62,000 nt of DNA from Mesostigma viride. Taxonomy: Eukaryota > Streptophyta > Mesostigmatophyceae > Mesostigmatales > Mesostigmataceae. Both the position numbers and the translations under genes were made by a program. Each line of letters starts with the position of its first letter. The first letter of the stretch is position 1. The stretch lies in assembly GCA_009746045.1 (NCBI GenBank), contig RPFO01000219.1, positions 727,501 through 789,500 of the forward strand, read 5' to 3'. The notes under the pieces are model-generated. The model saw only the letters and a program-made list of their open reading frames with translations, was not told where the DNA came from and made no database searches. This document shows, piece by piece, positions 29,778-40,801 of the stretch.

Positions 29778-30138
29778 TTTTGTTTAGGATACATTTGATG
29801 CACTGTGCAGTTTTCAGATGTGTTTGAGGGGGTTGATTGCGCCTAACATGCATTTTATTGAAGCAATGAGTTTCCCAAGATATACATGATATAAACTAAG
29901 ACAATTGACCCATTAAGGCAATGAGACAACATCAATAAGACAACTTATGCCAATTGAATAAGACAACTCAACCTTACAGGACGTTGGGCCATCATACGTC
30001 CGGAATAATTGTCTCACTTATTACATAACCAAACTTTTTGAGGGATCGCCATGGTTGCATGGTTTCAACACATGCGCCCTGCACTCATGTGCATCAAAGG
30101 TGTTGCGTCTAGTGCCAACTCAGTGTCAAAGAACTGAT
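29778..30138. other. Left subterminal region of the 11-kb element
   Basis: No gene. Contains several short repeats of the form aagacaa followed by tt or ct (caatgagacaacatc, aataagacaactta, aataagacaactca), possibly binding sites or 3' processing signals of the minus-strand gene, which ends at 30139. Confidence 0.5.
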
Positions 30139-31245
30139 TCAATCATATTTCCCGCGTGGCCATGAAGGCCCACATGAGTTAAACATGGCCGAGAGTGATT
30201 GCATCATCCTTCTTGGCGACATCGGTCTTGACGACGTCGATGGGGAAGACGGCAGCACCTGCATGTGAACAAAAGAATCCATGAATTGTGGCATCCAAAG
30301 GCAACAACATATTAGCATCCCATTGAACACGCAGCCACGCTGACCCGGCCATCCAGCCGCCCACGCAGCCACAAAGCCAGCCAGCCACGCAGTGACGCAC
30401 CCACCCAGCCACACATCCACGCATCCACGCACCCGGCACCCCCCCCAGCCAGCCAGCCACGCAGCCACGCAGCCACGCAGCAGCGCAGCCACGCAGCCAC
30501 GCAGCCACACAGCCACGCACCCTCCTTTCCAGCCAAGCAGCCACGCAGTCACACAGTCAACCCCCCCATCCCCCCCACCCCCCACCCCCCCCCCCCACCA
30601 CCCACCCACCCCACCCACCCACCCCACCCACCCACCCCACCCCCCACCCCACCCACTCAACACTACACGAATGACTCACAAAGAACTGCTGCACCACCGA
30701 TGATCCCTGCGGGAACTGCTCTGCTGCCGACGGTCCCTGCGAAAACTGCTGCAGTGCCGACCATGCCTGTGGAATCTGCCACATTGCCGACGCTGCCTGC
30801 GGGAACTGAAGCGCTGCTGGTGACGCCAGCTGTAACTGAAGTGCTCCCGACGATGCCTGCGGGAACTGCTGTGTTGCCGGTGACGCCAGCTGTAGATGAA
30901 GCACTGCCGACGATGCCTGCGGGAACTGCTGCTGCTGCTGCTGCGGGAACTGCTGCTGCTGCTGCGGGAACTGCTGCTGCTGCTGCGGGAACTGCTGCTG
31001 CTGCTGCGGGAACTGCTGCTGCTGCTGCGGGAACTGCTGCTGCTGCTGCGGGAACTGCTGCTGCTGCTGCTGCGGGAACTGCTGCTGCTGCTGCGGGAAC
31101 TGCTGCTGCTGCTGCGGGAACTGCTGCTGCTGCTGCGGGAACTGCTGCTGCTGCTGCGGGAACTGCTGCTGCTGCTGCGGGAACTGCTGCTGCTGCTGCG
31201 GGAACTGCTGCTGCTGCTGCGGGAACTGCTGCTGCTGCTGCGGGA

Positions 31246-31337
<92 letters not shown>

Positions 31338-32806
31338 AGTTGCTGCTGCAGTTGCTGCTGCTGCTGCTGCAGTTGCTGCTCCAGCTGGACCACTTGTTTC
31401 TGCACCTCTTGACGCAGCTGCAAACCAAGCTGTTCAACCTTCTTGCTTTGGTTCTCCATAGCTCGTTGCATCTCTCTCATCGTCTGTTCCACGCCCACCA
31501 GTACGGGGGTCGGCGGCGGCAGCGGCTGGGTACGCTCTGGCTGGGTGCGCTCTGGCTGCCGGCGTTTCTCTGCCGGCTGGGAGGACTTGGCTTTGCTGTT
31601 CCGCTTGGGTCGCTGTTGTGCGTTGGTGACGTCCACCAAAGGCGTGGCTGCCTCTGGGGGCTTCACTGTGGGCGGGGAGGCACGCACTCGCATCCCCCGG
31701 CTAGGCGCCGGAGACCACGCCACTGCAGCAGGACCTGAATACAAGGCAAGGGCGGGGTCCCTAGGAAATCCTGTTGTCAAGATGCATGGGACCTCAGCGA
31801 GGAAGTCCCATGTCATCTGGGACACCAGCTCACCTTGGTGCGACTGGGCCCAGGCGAGAGTGCGCTCAATACGCTCGTTTCGCGCACTCTCCGGAAATGT
31901 GTCAACTACCTTGAATCCGGGGATGTGCCCAGTGGCAGGGTCACGATCGACGACCATGCACACCACATCTGTCATCTTGATGGTAGAGGATCTCCCCCGT
32001 GCCGCATTTGTGTATGCCGATTTTAATGTTTTCTTTGTTGTGTAGGTCGTTTGGGCGACCAGCACCGCTTGCAGCTGTTTGTCGATGGTGAGGCCCCCCA
32101 CCACCACCCCGAGGGTATCCCAGCCAGAAATTTCCACGACAGACAGTGCCATCGGTCCACTGCGGCTAAAAGACCTTGCAGTAGGGACCGGCGTGCCATC
32201 GTCCCGCTTTTCAGGAACGCCGGCCTCAGGTAGAGGGGAAGAGAACAGAGCCTCCTTAGTGGCGTCCAGCCCCGAACCCGGGTTTGAATTACCATGCTCG
32301 TCGGCATGACGCTGAGGAGACATCGCGGAATCTTTCTCGTTTGTCGCATTTGCAGCCCCATCATGATGGAAGTCATCCTCTGCCATTGCAGCTTCATCAT
32401 CACAACCGACATCATCATCGAAATTCAGGTCATCCTCGGTGACGGGCGTGCGAAACGAATTATCCGGGCACTCTGGGCTGATAGTGGAAGGCTCCGTGGG
32501 CTTAATGTTGCTAGTGTGCCCTGGCTGCTCGAGCGTGGCGCACGGCTGGCATCGTGGAGGGCCGCCGCAGTCAGAGCATTGCCATTCCGTGCCGTCACCG
32601 TCGTCTGCGTGCCTGAAAATATGCGTACAGATGCCGTGCAGGACCTTGCCACATCGGCCGGCGCATTGGTGGTTTGCACCGGCCAAAAAATCGACTTTCA
32701 TGGCACCAGGTTTCTTTCCTAGCACCCATTTTCTACAATCGTCCCCGGCATAACACAAATCACTCAATTCGTCCATGTCATCGCTTCGGCTATCAGCATC
32801 GGGCAT
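30139..32806 (-). CDS. Zinc-finger, Gln-rich accessory protein of the 11-kb element (two exons, 748 aa)
   Basis: Exon 1 (32806-30680) starts MPDADSRSDDMDELSDLC. A Cys/His cluster (Cys18, Cys24, His46, Cys48, Cys52, His57, Cys60, Cys77, Cys80, Cys86, Cys89; core HQCAGRCGKVLHGIC, WQCSDC) resembles a PHD or related zinc finger. Then come an acidic stretch, an ordered middle (VVEISGWDTLGVVVGGLTID, HIPGFKVVDTFPESARNER), a basic KRNSKAKSSQPAEKRRQ (possible NLS), a coiled-coil-like part (EVQKQVVQLEQQLQQQ) and long Gln runs with about 18 QFPQQQQ repeats. A good donor (TTCTTT/GTGAGT) and acceptor (ttcacatgcag/GTGCTG) join exon 1 in phase to exon 2 (30258-30139), 39 codons ending PSWPRGKYD and TGA. It may bind chromatin or the transposase; function is inferred only from linkage. 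Poly-Ala and poly-Leu frames opposite are shadows. Confidence 0.7.
30259..30679 (-). other. Intron made largely of 9-bp repeats
   Basis: GTGAGT...CAG intron of 421 bases. On the plus strand it is mainly ccacgcagc-type repeats and C-rich ccaccca runs (30350-30660). Retaining it would keep a frame open into a Trp/Gly/Val-rich tail ending at 30557, which I think is not the real C-terminus. Confidence 0.65.
30926..31340. repeat. 21-bp gcgggaactgctgctgctgct array plus pure (CTG)n
   Basis: About 18 copies of a 21-base unit (two are 24 bases) encoding QFPQQQQ on the minus strand, followed by a pure CTG run of about 27 units (31246-31336). Within the Gln-rich gene. Same strand polarity of CTG as the giant tract at 4324-11745. 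Confidence 0.93.
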
Positions 32807-32959
32807 AGTTCCCGTGGCTAGTGCCCATCACCTTCCACCTTGAGCGGGGCGAAGTCACGAATTCAAGCGCGAAGTGCATTTGAATCCAGCGGGAACTGGG
32901 TGACACTGCTTGAAGACGTGCAGCTCCAAGGCATGCAAATGATGCAATGTATCAAAGAT

Positions 32960-33815
32960 ACGATACGCAAAGTTCAGGTGTTCAGGTGAAGCCGTGAAGA
33001 CGTGAAGCCGTGAAGCCGTGAAGACGTGGTGAAGACAGGTGAAGACGCGGTGAAGACGTGAAGACGTGAAGACGTGAAGACGTGAAGACGTGAAGACACG
33101 ATACGGCAAGTTCAGGTGATGTTCAGGTGTTCAGGTGAAGCCGTGAAGACGTGAAGCCGTGAAGCCGTGAAGACGTGGTGAAGACAGGTGAAGACGCGGT
33201 GAAGACGTGAAGACGTGAAGACGTGAAGACGTGAAGACGTGAAGACACGATACGGCAAGTTCAGGTGATGTTCAGGTGTTCAGGTGAAGCCGTGAAGACG
33301 TGAAGCCGTGAAGCCGTGAAGACGTGGTGAAGACAGGTGAAGACGCGGTGAAGACGTGAAGACGTGAAGACGTGAAGACGTGAAGACGTTCAGACACGAT
33401 ACGGCAAGTTCAGGTGAAGTTCAGGTGTTCAGGTGAAGCCGTGAAGACGTGAAGCCGTGAAGCCGTGAAGACGTGGTGAAGACAGGTGAAGACGCGGTGA
33501 AGACGTGAAGACGTGAAGACGTGAAGACGTTCAGACACGATACGGCAAGTTCAGGTGAAGTTCAGGTGTTCAGGTGAAGCCGTGAAGACGTGAAGCCGTG
33601 AAGCCGTGAAGACGTGGTGAAGACAGGTGAAGACGCGGTGAAGACGTGAAGACGTGAAGACGTGAAGACGTGAAGACGTTCAGACACGATACGGCAAGTT
33701 CAGGTGAAGTTCAGGTGTTCAGGTGAAGTCGTGAAGACGTGAAGACGTGGTGAAGACAGGTGAAGACGCGGTGAAGACGTGAAGACGGGAAGACGTGAAG
33801 ACGTGAAGACAAGTT
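32960..33815. repeat. Higher-order minisatellite between the divergent genes
   Basis: A 9-base unit (gtgaagacg, with gtgaagccg variants) is organised in larger units of 141-149 bases, each marked by acgatacggcaagttcaggt (33098, 33247, 33396, 33537, 33686). About six larger units, the last incomplete. It lies in the presumed shared promoter region. Confidence 0.93.
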
Positions 33816-33879
33816 CAATGCAGCACTCAGCCGCAGCAGTCGCACGCAGGTAGAAACGAGTATTGCTGCTTGAATCTTA

Positions 33880-34327
33880 TAATTCCTATCGAATGTAAAA
33901 CAGGTTTTTCGTAAAGAAATCCGATGTGTGGGCGGGCTTTACATAGTTGCGATTTCTGGCCTGCGATTTCTGGCCTGCGCTGGTTGTCTCTTTGATAGTG
34001 CTTCTGCCCAAGCACTACCGGCTGTAAAACAGTATACTTCTTGAAGAAATCAGTTGGGGCTTTGTTGGGCGTCACATTTGACCGGTGGGCGGAGTTTCCT
34101 GCTTCTGTGAAGGCGCCATCGAATGTAGATCAGTAGATTTTCTAAAGAAATCTGAGGTGTGGGCAGGGCCTTTATTGCTTGTGTCCATCCACCACCGGAT
34201 GTAGAACAGTAGACTTATTGAAGAAATCAGTTTAGGGTTTTGTTGGGCGCCACATTTGAGCGGTGGGCGGGGTTTCTTGCTTCTGTCCAAGCACCACCGG
34301 GTGTAATACAGTAGATTTCCTATTAAC
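33880..34327 (+). repeat. 28-bp motif repeated upstream of the transposase
   Basis: Variants of tgtagaacagtagacttnttgaagaaatc occur about five times (near 33894, 34024, 34125, 34201, 34300) within a longer unit of about 177 bases that also contains gccacatttgagcggtggg. The last copy runs into the start codon region of the gene at 34328. Plausible promoter or transposase-binding repeats. Confidence 0.75.
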
Positions 34328-37300
34328 ATGGATGAAGAATGGGATGTGCCAGACCTGGTGGATTCGGATGCGAGTTCTGAAGCTAGTTGGGGCGGGGATT
34401 CTGACGGCTCTGACGACGACCTGCTTCACACGGAAATGGGGCCCGGCACGTCTTCCTCTCGAGCGAAGCGCAGTGGGAAGAAAGATGGCGCCCGGCTTCT
34501 CGCCTCCAAATTGAAGTCCGTTGACAAGGACATCGCCAAGGCCAGGAAGTGCGGTCCGACTTGTGGGGAGCATTGCCTCGAGAAGGTGGGCACCTTACTT
34601 ACCGATACCAGGTCGTGGACTGCCTTTCGAGAGTACCTGTACAACCAAACGGACCAGCAGCGCATGGCCTCCCTTTGCGACGTGATCCGGTCGGCCGGCG
34701 TGGGCAACATCGAGGTAGAATCCCCTGCCGACGGTGGCCGTTACAAGAAGTACATCATTACCGGCCCTTTACACGTGGACGTGGTGATTGCGGGGTGCAT
34801 GTACACCGTCACCGGTTGTGCATCTGCCATCCGGAAGATGGCCGGCGTTACCCGGGCGACTTGGAACAATCTGGTGGCGTCGGTCGTGTCGGCGAAAGAG
34901 TATTTCCTGACTGTGCATCCCAACGACCTAGCGACTTTCGGTGTTGGTCTGGAGCACGCACCACCTGAGCGTGATGCTCGGGGGCGTTCGGAGGTTGGCG
35001 AACACGCAGCAATGTGGATGCACGAGTTGGTGCAGCAGATCGCAGACCATGACCCGACTCATGCTGGCGTTGTCTTCATGGACGTCATGTCCATCAAGGA
35101 GATGCACGCCATGTACGTTGAAGACGTGGTGGCAGAAGCGGGGGAAGGGGCCAAGGTGCTAGGCTACAACGCATTCTACCGCATCTGGCGCACCTACTGC
35201 AAAGGCGACTACTTCCCAGGGCAGAGGAGCCCGAAGGTGGTGGTATGCCCGCACAACAAGAGCACCGGTCACTGCGCGGACTGCGTGGAACTGCGCATGC
35301 GGCGCCGCGGTGCTTCAACTGAGGCACAACGGCAGTACGTCGACAACCAAATCAAGCAGCATGTCGCTCTGGCCTGGTTTACCCGCCAGAACTATTGGTT
35401 GAGGCGCGAGCTTGCCTGCGCGATGGTGGCCGCTATGTTGACGGCCATTTTGTCGATCAACCTCGACAAGCTGGATCACGCCAAGACATACTGGCCGAAG
35501 CTGGTGGGGGGGCCCGACTCATGGGGCAGCTATGCAGGTGGCATGATGCCGTTCTCGCTCTTCTGTGCGGCCGTCCATGGGTACAAGGCGATGTGGTTCA
35601 TCGTTCTCGCATGGGTCCTCATGACCGACAACCTCTCCGGCAGTGTCACCGTCACGATGCTGATGCACATCCTGGCGCAGTTGATGAGGGACCAGCCATG
35701 GAGGAGGGCGGGGCTGCCGCACATGCCCAGGTGTTTGTGCCTGCAACTGGACGGTGGGAGTGAAAACCGGAATCACACCGTCTTACTGTTTGCATGGTGG
35801 CTCGTACACGTTGGCTTCTTCGACGTCGTCGAAATGCACCGCATGCTCGTGGGCCACACGCACGCCGACCCAGATCAGAAATTCGGCGTGCTTGTGGCCT
35901 ACATGAGACACGCTGTGGCGGGGGGGCCTAGCTTCGTGCACAAGTACCCAACTTTGGAGAGCTGGGTGGCGGCCATAGAAGAGGCATTCCGTCAGCCTAG
36001 TGGTGCAGCTGCGAACTGCAACTCGACCGTCCCCGCTGGCACGGAGGTCAAGGTATTGGGGTGCGCTTACGATGTCAGGAACTTTCTCACTCCGTTGCAG
36101 CGCGAGTCGTTTGCCGGTTGGTGCAGCACGGTAGATTGGATGACCGGTAGGGAGGATCAGGTTATCAAGGTCACCAGGGTGCGTGGTGATGTCGTGCAGC
36201 CTGCGTGCAGCGAGGCGCAGCCGGCGCACGGAGGGGCGGCGCCATCGGTGCGCGGCGGGGCGGCAGCGGCGGCGCAGCCGGCACGCGGCGGGGCGGGGCA
36301 GTCAGCGGGCAGCGGGGCAGCGCTGCCGGTGCGCGGCGGGGCGGGGCAGTCGACGGGCGGCGGGGCAGGGCCGTCGACGGGCGGCGGGCCAGCGGTGCTG
36401 CCGGCGCGCGCGGGCGGCGGGGCGGGGCTGTCGACGGGCGGCGGGGCGGGGCAGTCGACGGGCGGCGGGGCAGGGCCGTCGGCGTGCGGGGGCCAGCGGT
36501 GCTGCCGGCGCGCGTGGGCAGCGGGGCGGGGCAGTCGACGGGCGGCGGGGCGGGGCAGTCGGCGCGCGGGGGCCAGCGGCGCTGCCGGCGCGCGCGGGCG
36601 GCGGGGCGGGGCTGTCGACGGGCGGCGGGGCGGGGCAGTCGACGGGCGGCGGGGCAGGGCGGTCGGCGTGCGGGGGGCCAGCGGTGCTGCCGGCGCGCGT
36701 GGGCGGCGGGGCGGGGCAGTCGACGGGCGGCGGGGCGGGGCAGTCGGCGCGCGGGGGGCCAGCGGTGCTGCCGGCGCGCGTGGGCGGCGGGGCGGGGCAG
36801 TCGACGGGCGGCGGGGCGGGGCAGTCGACGGGCGGCGGGGCAGGGCCGTCGGCGTGCGGGGGGCCAGCGGCGCTGCCGGCGCGCGTGGGCGGCGGGCCGG
36901 CGCAGCTGGCATGCGGCGGGGCGGGGCTGTCGACGGGCGGCGGGGCGGGGCAGTCGACGGGCGGCGGGGCAGGGCGGTCGGCGTGCGGGGGCCAGCGGCG
37001 CTGCCGGCGCGCGTGGGCGGCGGGCGGGGCTGTCGACGGGCGGCGGGGCGGGGCAGTCGGCGCGCGGGGGGCCAGCGGCGCTGCCGGCGCGCGTGGGCGG
37101 CGGGGCGGGGCTGTCGACGGGCGGCGGGGCGGGGCAGTCGACGGGCGGCGGGGCAGGGCGGTCGGCGTGCGGGGGCCAGCGGCGCTGCCGGCGCGCGTGG
37201 GCGGCGGGGCGGGGCTGTCGACGGGCGGCGGGGCGGGGCAGTCGACGGGCGGCGGGGCAGGGCGGTCGGCGTGCGGGGGGCCAGCGGCGCTGCCGGCGCG

Positions 37301-39606
37301 CGTGGGCGGCGGGCCGGCGCAGCTGGCATGCGGCGGGGCGGGGCTGTCGACGGGCGGCGGGGCGGGGCAGTCGACGGGCGGCGGGGCAGGGCGGTCGGCG
37401 TGCGGGGGGCCAGCGGCGCTGCCGGCGCGCGTGGGCGGCGTGGCGGGGCTGTCGACGGGCGGCGGGGCGGGGCAGTCGGCGCGCGGGGGCCAGCGGCGCT
37501 GCCGGCGCGCGTGGGCGGCGGGGCGGGGCTGTCGACGGGCGGCGGGGCGGGGCAGTCGACGGGCGGCGGGGCAGGGCGGTCGGCGTGCGGGGGGCCAGCG
37601 GCGCTGCCGGCGCGCGTGGGCGGCGGGCCGGCGCAGCTGGCATGCGGCGGGGCGGGGCTGTCGACGGGCGGCGGGGCGGGGCAGTCGACGGGCGGCGGGG
37701 CAGGGCGGTCGGCGTGCGGGGGCCAGCGGCGCTGCCGGCGCGCGTGGGCGGCGTGGCGGGGCTGTCGACGGGCGGCGGGGCGGGGCAGTCGGCGCGCGGG
37801 GGGCCAGCGGCGCTGCCGGCGCGCGTGGGCGGCGGGGCGGGGCAGTCGACGGGCGGCGGGGCGGGGCTGTCGACGGGCGGCGGGGCGGGGCAGTCGACGG
37901 GCGGCGGGGCAGGGCCGTCGGCGTGCGGGGGGCCAGCGGCGCTGCCGGCGCGCGTGGGCGGCGTGGCGGGGCTGTCGACGGGCGGCGGGGCGGGGCAGCC
38001 GGCGCGCGGCGGGCCGGCGGCGCAGCCGGCGGGCGGCGGAGCGGCACAGCCGGTGCCTGAAAAACGCGGTCGCTCAATGAAGGTGCACCACGCGGTCTTC
38101 TTCCAGGTACAGGGCAACGCAGAGACCTGGTTGTCCTACCGGACCACGGAGTCCCAAAAGACGCCGTGGCAGCCCGCGGGGACTCGACAGGAAGGCGCGC
38201 CACGGTGCGGGAAGGCGATGACACAGCCTTACAAGTTTGATGCGGAGGGGCGGCCGCTGTTTGGCGTCCGACTTGTGGATCCAGACCGCATTCCGATGTT
38301 GCAGGACACCCCAGCCTTCGCACCATTGAACATGGAGTTTCTGGGGAAGGAGCTGGAGTCGATCAAAACAAGGGTCCAGAAGTTGCCCCATGGCATCTGG
38401 CAGTGGTACTTTCCGCCCGACACCATCAAGCCAAACGAGGCCTTTTTCGCAAAAGTCCCACATGCCCCTGAGGAGGTGCCTGAGGAGTGGCGCCCTTTGC
38501 CGTGGCCATCTCGCGCGGACATCTCCGCCCTGCGTGAGCACGATGCAGCGCCTGAACCACCACCGACGCAAGAAGAGCACTTCATGGCGTTGGTCGACGC
38601 AGAGGCGGTGCGCGTCACCCCGCTGGTAGACCGAGTTCTTCATGATGGCCACACACAGCAAGAATGGGCGGCAGAAGACAGGGCCATGACAGCCAAGGTC
38701 GCTTACTTGAAGCGCATGCAAGGCGTTGAGAAAGGCTCCGCTGTTCTATACTGGCACCCTTCAGCTGGTATTCTCTGCAACTCGAAGCTCACGTGGACTC
38801 CAGTCCTCTTTGGCATCATCAAGGAGGTGGTTGCGAAGGAGGATGGCGGCCAACCTTCTATTGAGCTCTTTGTATACCGCGCTAAGCATTTGCGTGACAC
38901 GTGGCACCCGTGGAACCCAGACATTGCGCAATGGCCCCATCCGCCAACCACTGCGGCGCACACGGTGATCATCACCGCGTCAGACCTCGTCTTGACACAA
39001 GTGGTGGGCAAGCGAGGTCAGCCGCCCCATGCAGTCTCCTTGGGTGCGAACAAAAAGCTCACCAAGGAGTGCCTAAAGGCGCTGAAGGAGGTGCCCTGTG
39101 ACGCGGAACACCCGGTCGTGAAGTGGCAAGATGCTGAATGCTCGAAGGGCATCGTCGGCATGGCGAAGGCATGCTGGGAAGGCATAACGCTGCAGGTCAA
39201 GAGTGGCAGCCGCAACCTCGTAGGGCAAGTCGTGTGTCATTGGGCGTCGGAGCGTGTGACATCCGCGGACGGTCGCACCGAAAGCCGGGACGGCAGGTAC
39301 CATGGTCGTGTCGCTGTTGTCGACACGCAAAACGACATGGTAGCCATGTACTGGGGTGCCCGTTGGGAGGAGGACGCGGTTTCTTGCGTGCCTCTCCACG
39401 AGCTGGAGGCACAGATCTGCGGGTGCCCCGGTGTGGTCGTCCCTGCGTTGCAAGCGCCGGATATCACCCTGGCCGAGGCTCGATTGCGCGAGATGGTTCC
39501 ACCCAGCGACGATGTGGCGGAGAACAACAACGCAGGCGCCTCCCGGCGTCGGAAGCGAGCGCTCATCCTTGCCGATGACGATGACGACGACGACGACGAC
39601 TGCTGA
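34328..39606 (+). CDS. Putative transposase, DUF7869-type RNase H/DDE core, with GC-rich repeat insert
   Basis: Starts MDEEWDVPDLVDSDASSEAS (acidic), then KARKCGPTCGEHCLEKV (Cys cluster), RYKKYIITGPLHVDVVIAGC and a Cys/His motif (VVVCPHNKSTGHCADC). The core has INLDKLDHAKTYWPK (Asp380/383), PFSLFCAAVHGYKAMWFI, CLQLDGGSENRNHTVLLF (Asp475) and MLVGHTHADPDQKF (His510/512, Asp514/516). I know this pattern from DUF7869 proteins of algal and protist repeats; a DDE-like catalytic role is inferred. Residues from about 625 are a Gly/Ala repeat (36200-38050) that stays open in several frames. One-base losses in its G runs move the frame, and the C-terminal domain (MKVHHAVFFQVQGNAE, GSAVLYWHPSAGILCN, MYWGARWEEDAVSCVPL) is read in another plus-strand frame. 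It ends RRRKRALILADDDDDDDDDC. With G runs repaired it would be about 1,760 aa. Confidence 0.65.
36200..38050 (+). repeat. GC-rich minisatellite inside the transposase gene
   Basis: About 1.85 kb of 24-base units (gacgggcggcggggcggggc then agtc or tgtc) combined with a longer segment containing ccagcggcgctgccggcgcg. It has essentially no stop codons in any plus frame and in most minus frames. The canonical frame reads AGQSTGGGAGLSTGGG and PAALPARVGGG. Units differ in a G run (gtgcgggggcc against gtgcggggggcc); about six short runs plus one at 37021-37025 account for the change of frame between the two ends of the gene. The Pro-rich minus-strand frames are shadows. Confidence 0.9.
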
Positions 39607-39634
39607 AGCGCGAGCAGCGGTTGTTGTCATTGAG

Positions 39635-39960
39635 CTGCTCATGTGCTGCTGCTGCTGCTGCTGCTGCTGTGCTGCCATGCTACTGTTGCTGCATTGCTGC
39701 CGTGCTGCTGTTGTGCTGTTGTGCTGATGTGTTGCTGCATTGCTGCCGTGCCGCTGATGTATTGCTGTCGTGCTGCTGCCGTGCTGCTGTGTTGATGCAC
39801 TGCTGCATTGCGGCCGTGCTGCTGAGCTACAGTTGTGCTGCTGCTGTGCTACGGTCATGCTGCTGCTGTGTTGCTGGGCTGATGTGTTGTTGCATTGATG
39901 TAGTGGCTATTGTTCCGCTACTACAATTTGCTACTGATGCCGCTGCTGGTGCTTTTTTGC
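39635..39960. repeat. Degenerate CTG-rich tail
   Basis: Just past the transposase stop the sequence is rich in ctgctg, gtgctg and gttgctgcattgctgcc. It is the third CTG-rich locus in the window and probably forms the 3' untranslated region. Confidence 0.8.
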
Positions 39961-40770
39961 ATGGCAGTGCCCGCTATGTTCACACCACTGTTGCCGCGGT
40001 TGGTATCGCGTGATTTCCACCGGTTGTGCGTTGACATGTGTTACTCATGCATTTCCCGCTATATTTGGTAGCACGCGGTTTCACGTTAGTTAGGTGCAGA
40101 CAGCTGCATGTAGACAAACATCTTGTTTAAGTCGGTCAATTGACGGTTCTTGACGCATCATGGTCCAAGTCGACCGACCTGTAGGGACCAGTAGAGCAAT
40201 TGTCTAGGAGAAAGAGCGTGATCGCTGCAGAAGCCGCGTGGCAGCCGTGGCTGTACCTGTAGTACGACCTGCATATATATGGATACTGTATTTGGATACT
40301 GGGTTGTTTATCAATTCTGGTTTTAATTTATTTAGTGTACCTGGTGTTGGCATGCCAACTCAGTGCTAAACTACTTTATGCACAATGATGCAACTTGATG
40401 CTATAGTGACGTGCCACGATGTAACTTTATTAACTTCACCATTAGTCATGGGGTCAATAGGATTGCTCATTATGCCATGTTAACATGAACCATGGGTTAC
40501 GTAATAGTGAAAACAGTAATCATGATGCTCCACTTGAAGTCTCCAACATGGTCATGTTTGGAATTTTATTGATCATATTTACAATATATGAAAAGAGACA
40601 ACAAACGTGGAAGCATGGCACGCCGAGGCCGATAATATATGTGTGAAATATGAAAAGAGACAACATCTTTGGCAAGCATGATCATATCATGCTTGCCAAA
40701 CATATGAATGATATCGACCATGTCCAGAAACCATGTTTGCCAATGGTGCATTTAGGATACATTTGAAGCC
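39961..40770. other. Right subterminal region of the 11-kb element
   Basis: No gene seen. Contains a direct repeat (aatatgaaaagagacaaca at about 40585 and 40648), a 27-base perfect palindrome (40671-40697) and AT-rich sequence. Confidence 0.6.
40671..40697. repeat. Perfect 12+3+12 palindrome
   Basis: ggcaagcatgat, cat, atcatgcttgcc. It lies about 80 bases inside the right TIR and could be a protein-binding site or a cruciform. Confidence 0.85.
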
Positions 40771-40774
40771 GTGC

Positions 40775-40801
40775 AAATGTATCCTAATCCGGTAAAACCA
40801 C
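40775..40801. repeat. Right terminal inverted repeat
   Basis: 27 bases, perfect reverse complement of 29751-29777. An inverted taggatacattt/aaatgtatccta pair lies immediately inside (40751-40786). Confidence 0.85.

Larger units (their letters stand above)
29751..40801 (+). mobile_element. 11-kb two-gene DNA transposon with perfect 27-bp TIRs
   Basis: The termini gtggttttaccggattagga (29751 onward) and the reverse complement ending at 40801 match perfectly over 27 bases. The motif taggatacattt recurs just inside each end: a second direct copy at the left, an inverted copy at the right. It interrupts a LINE whose two halves lie on either side in the same orientation. No target duplication is clear; the left flank is C-rich (ccgccgga) and the right is ccccgctt. 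Inside are two divergent genes (minus strand 32806 to 30139; plus strand 34328 to 39606) on either side of about 1.5 kb of repeats, plus subterminal repeats. The plus-strand gene has an RNase H/DDE-like core of the DUF7869 type, so I infer it is the transposase. Confidence 0.75.

Noticed and set aside
30700-31738. Plus-strand poly-Ala and poly-Leu frames of 250-280 codons
   Set aside because: Antisense of the Gln-rich minus-strand gene, whose frame extends through non-repetitive domains and has matching splice sites.
36157-38326. Minus-strand Pro/Arg-rich frames of 390-674 codons
   Set aside because: They are antisense shadows of a stop-free GC repeat. The plus strand has recognisable domains on both sides.
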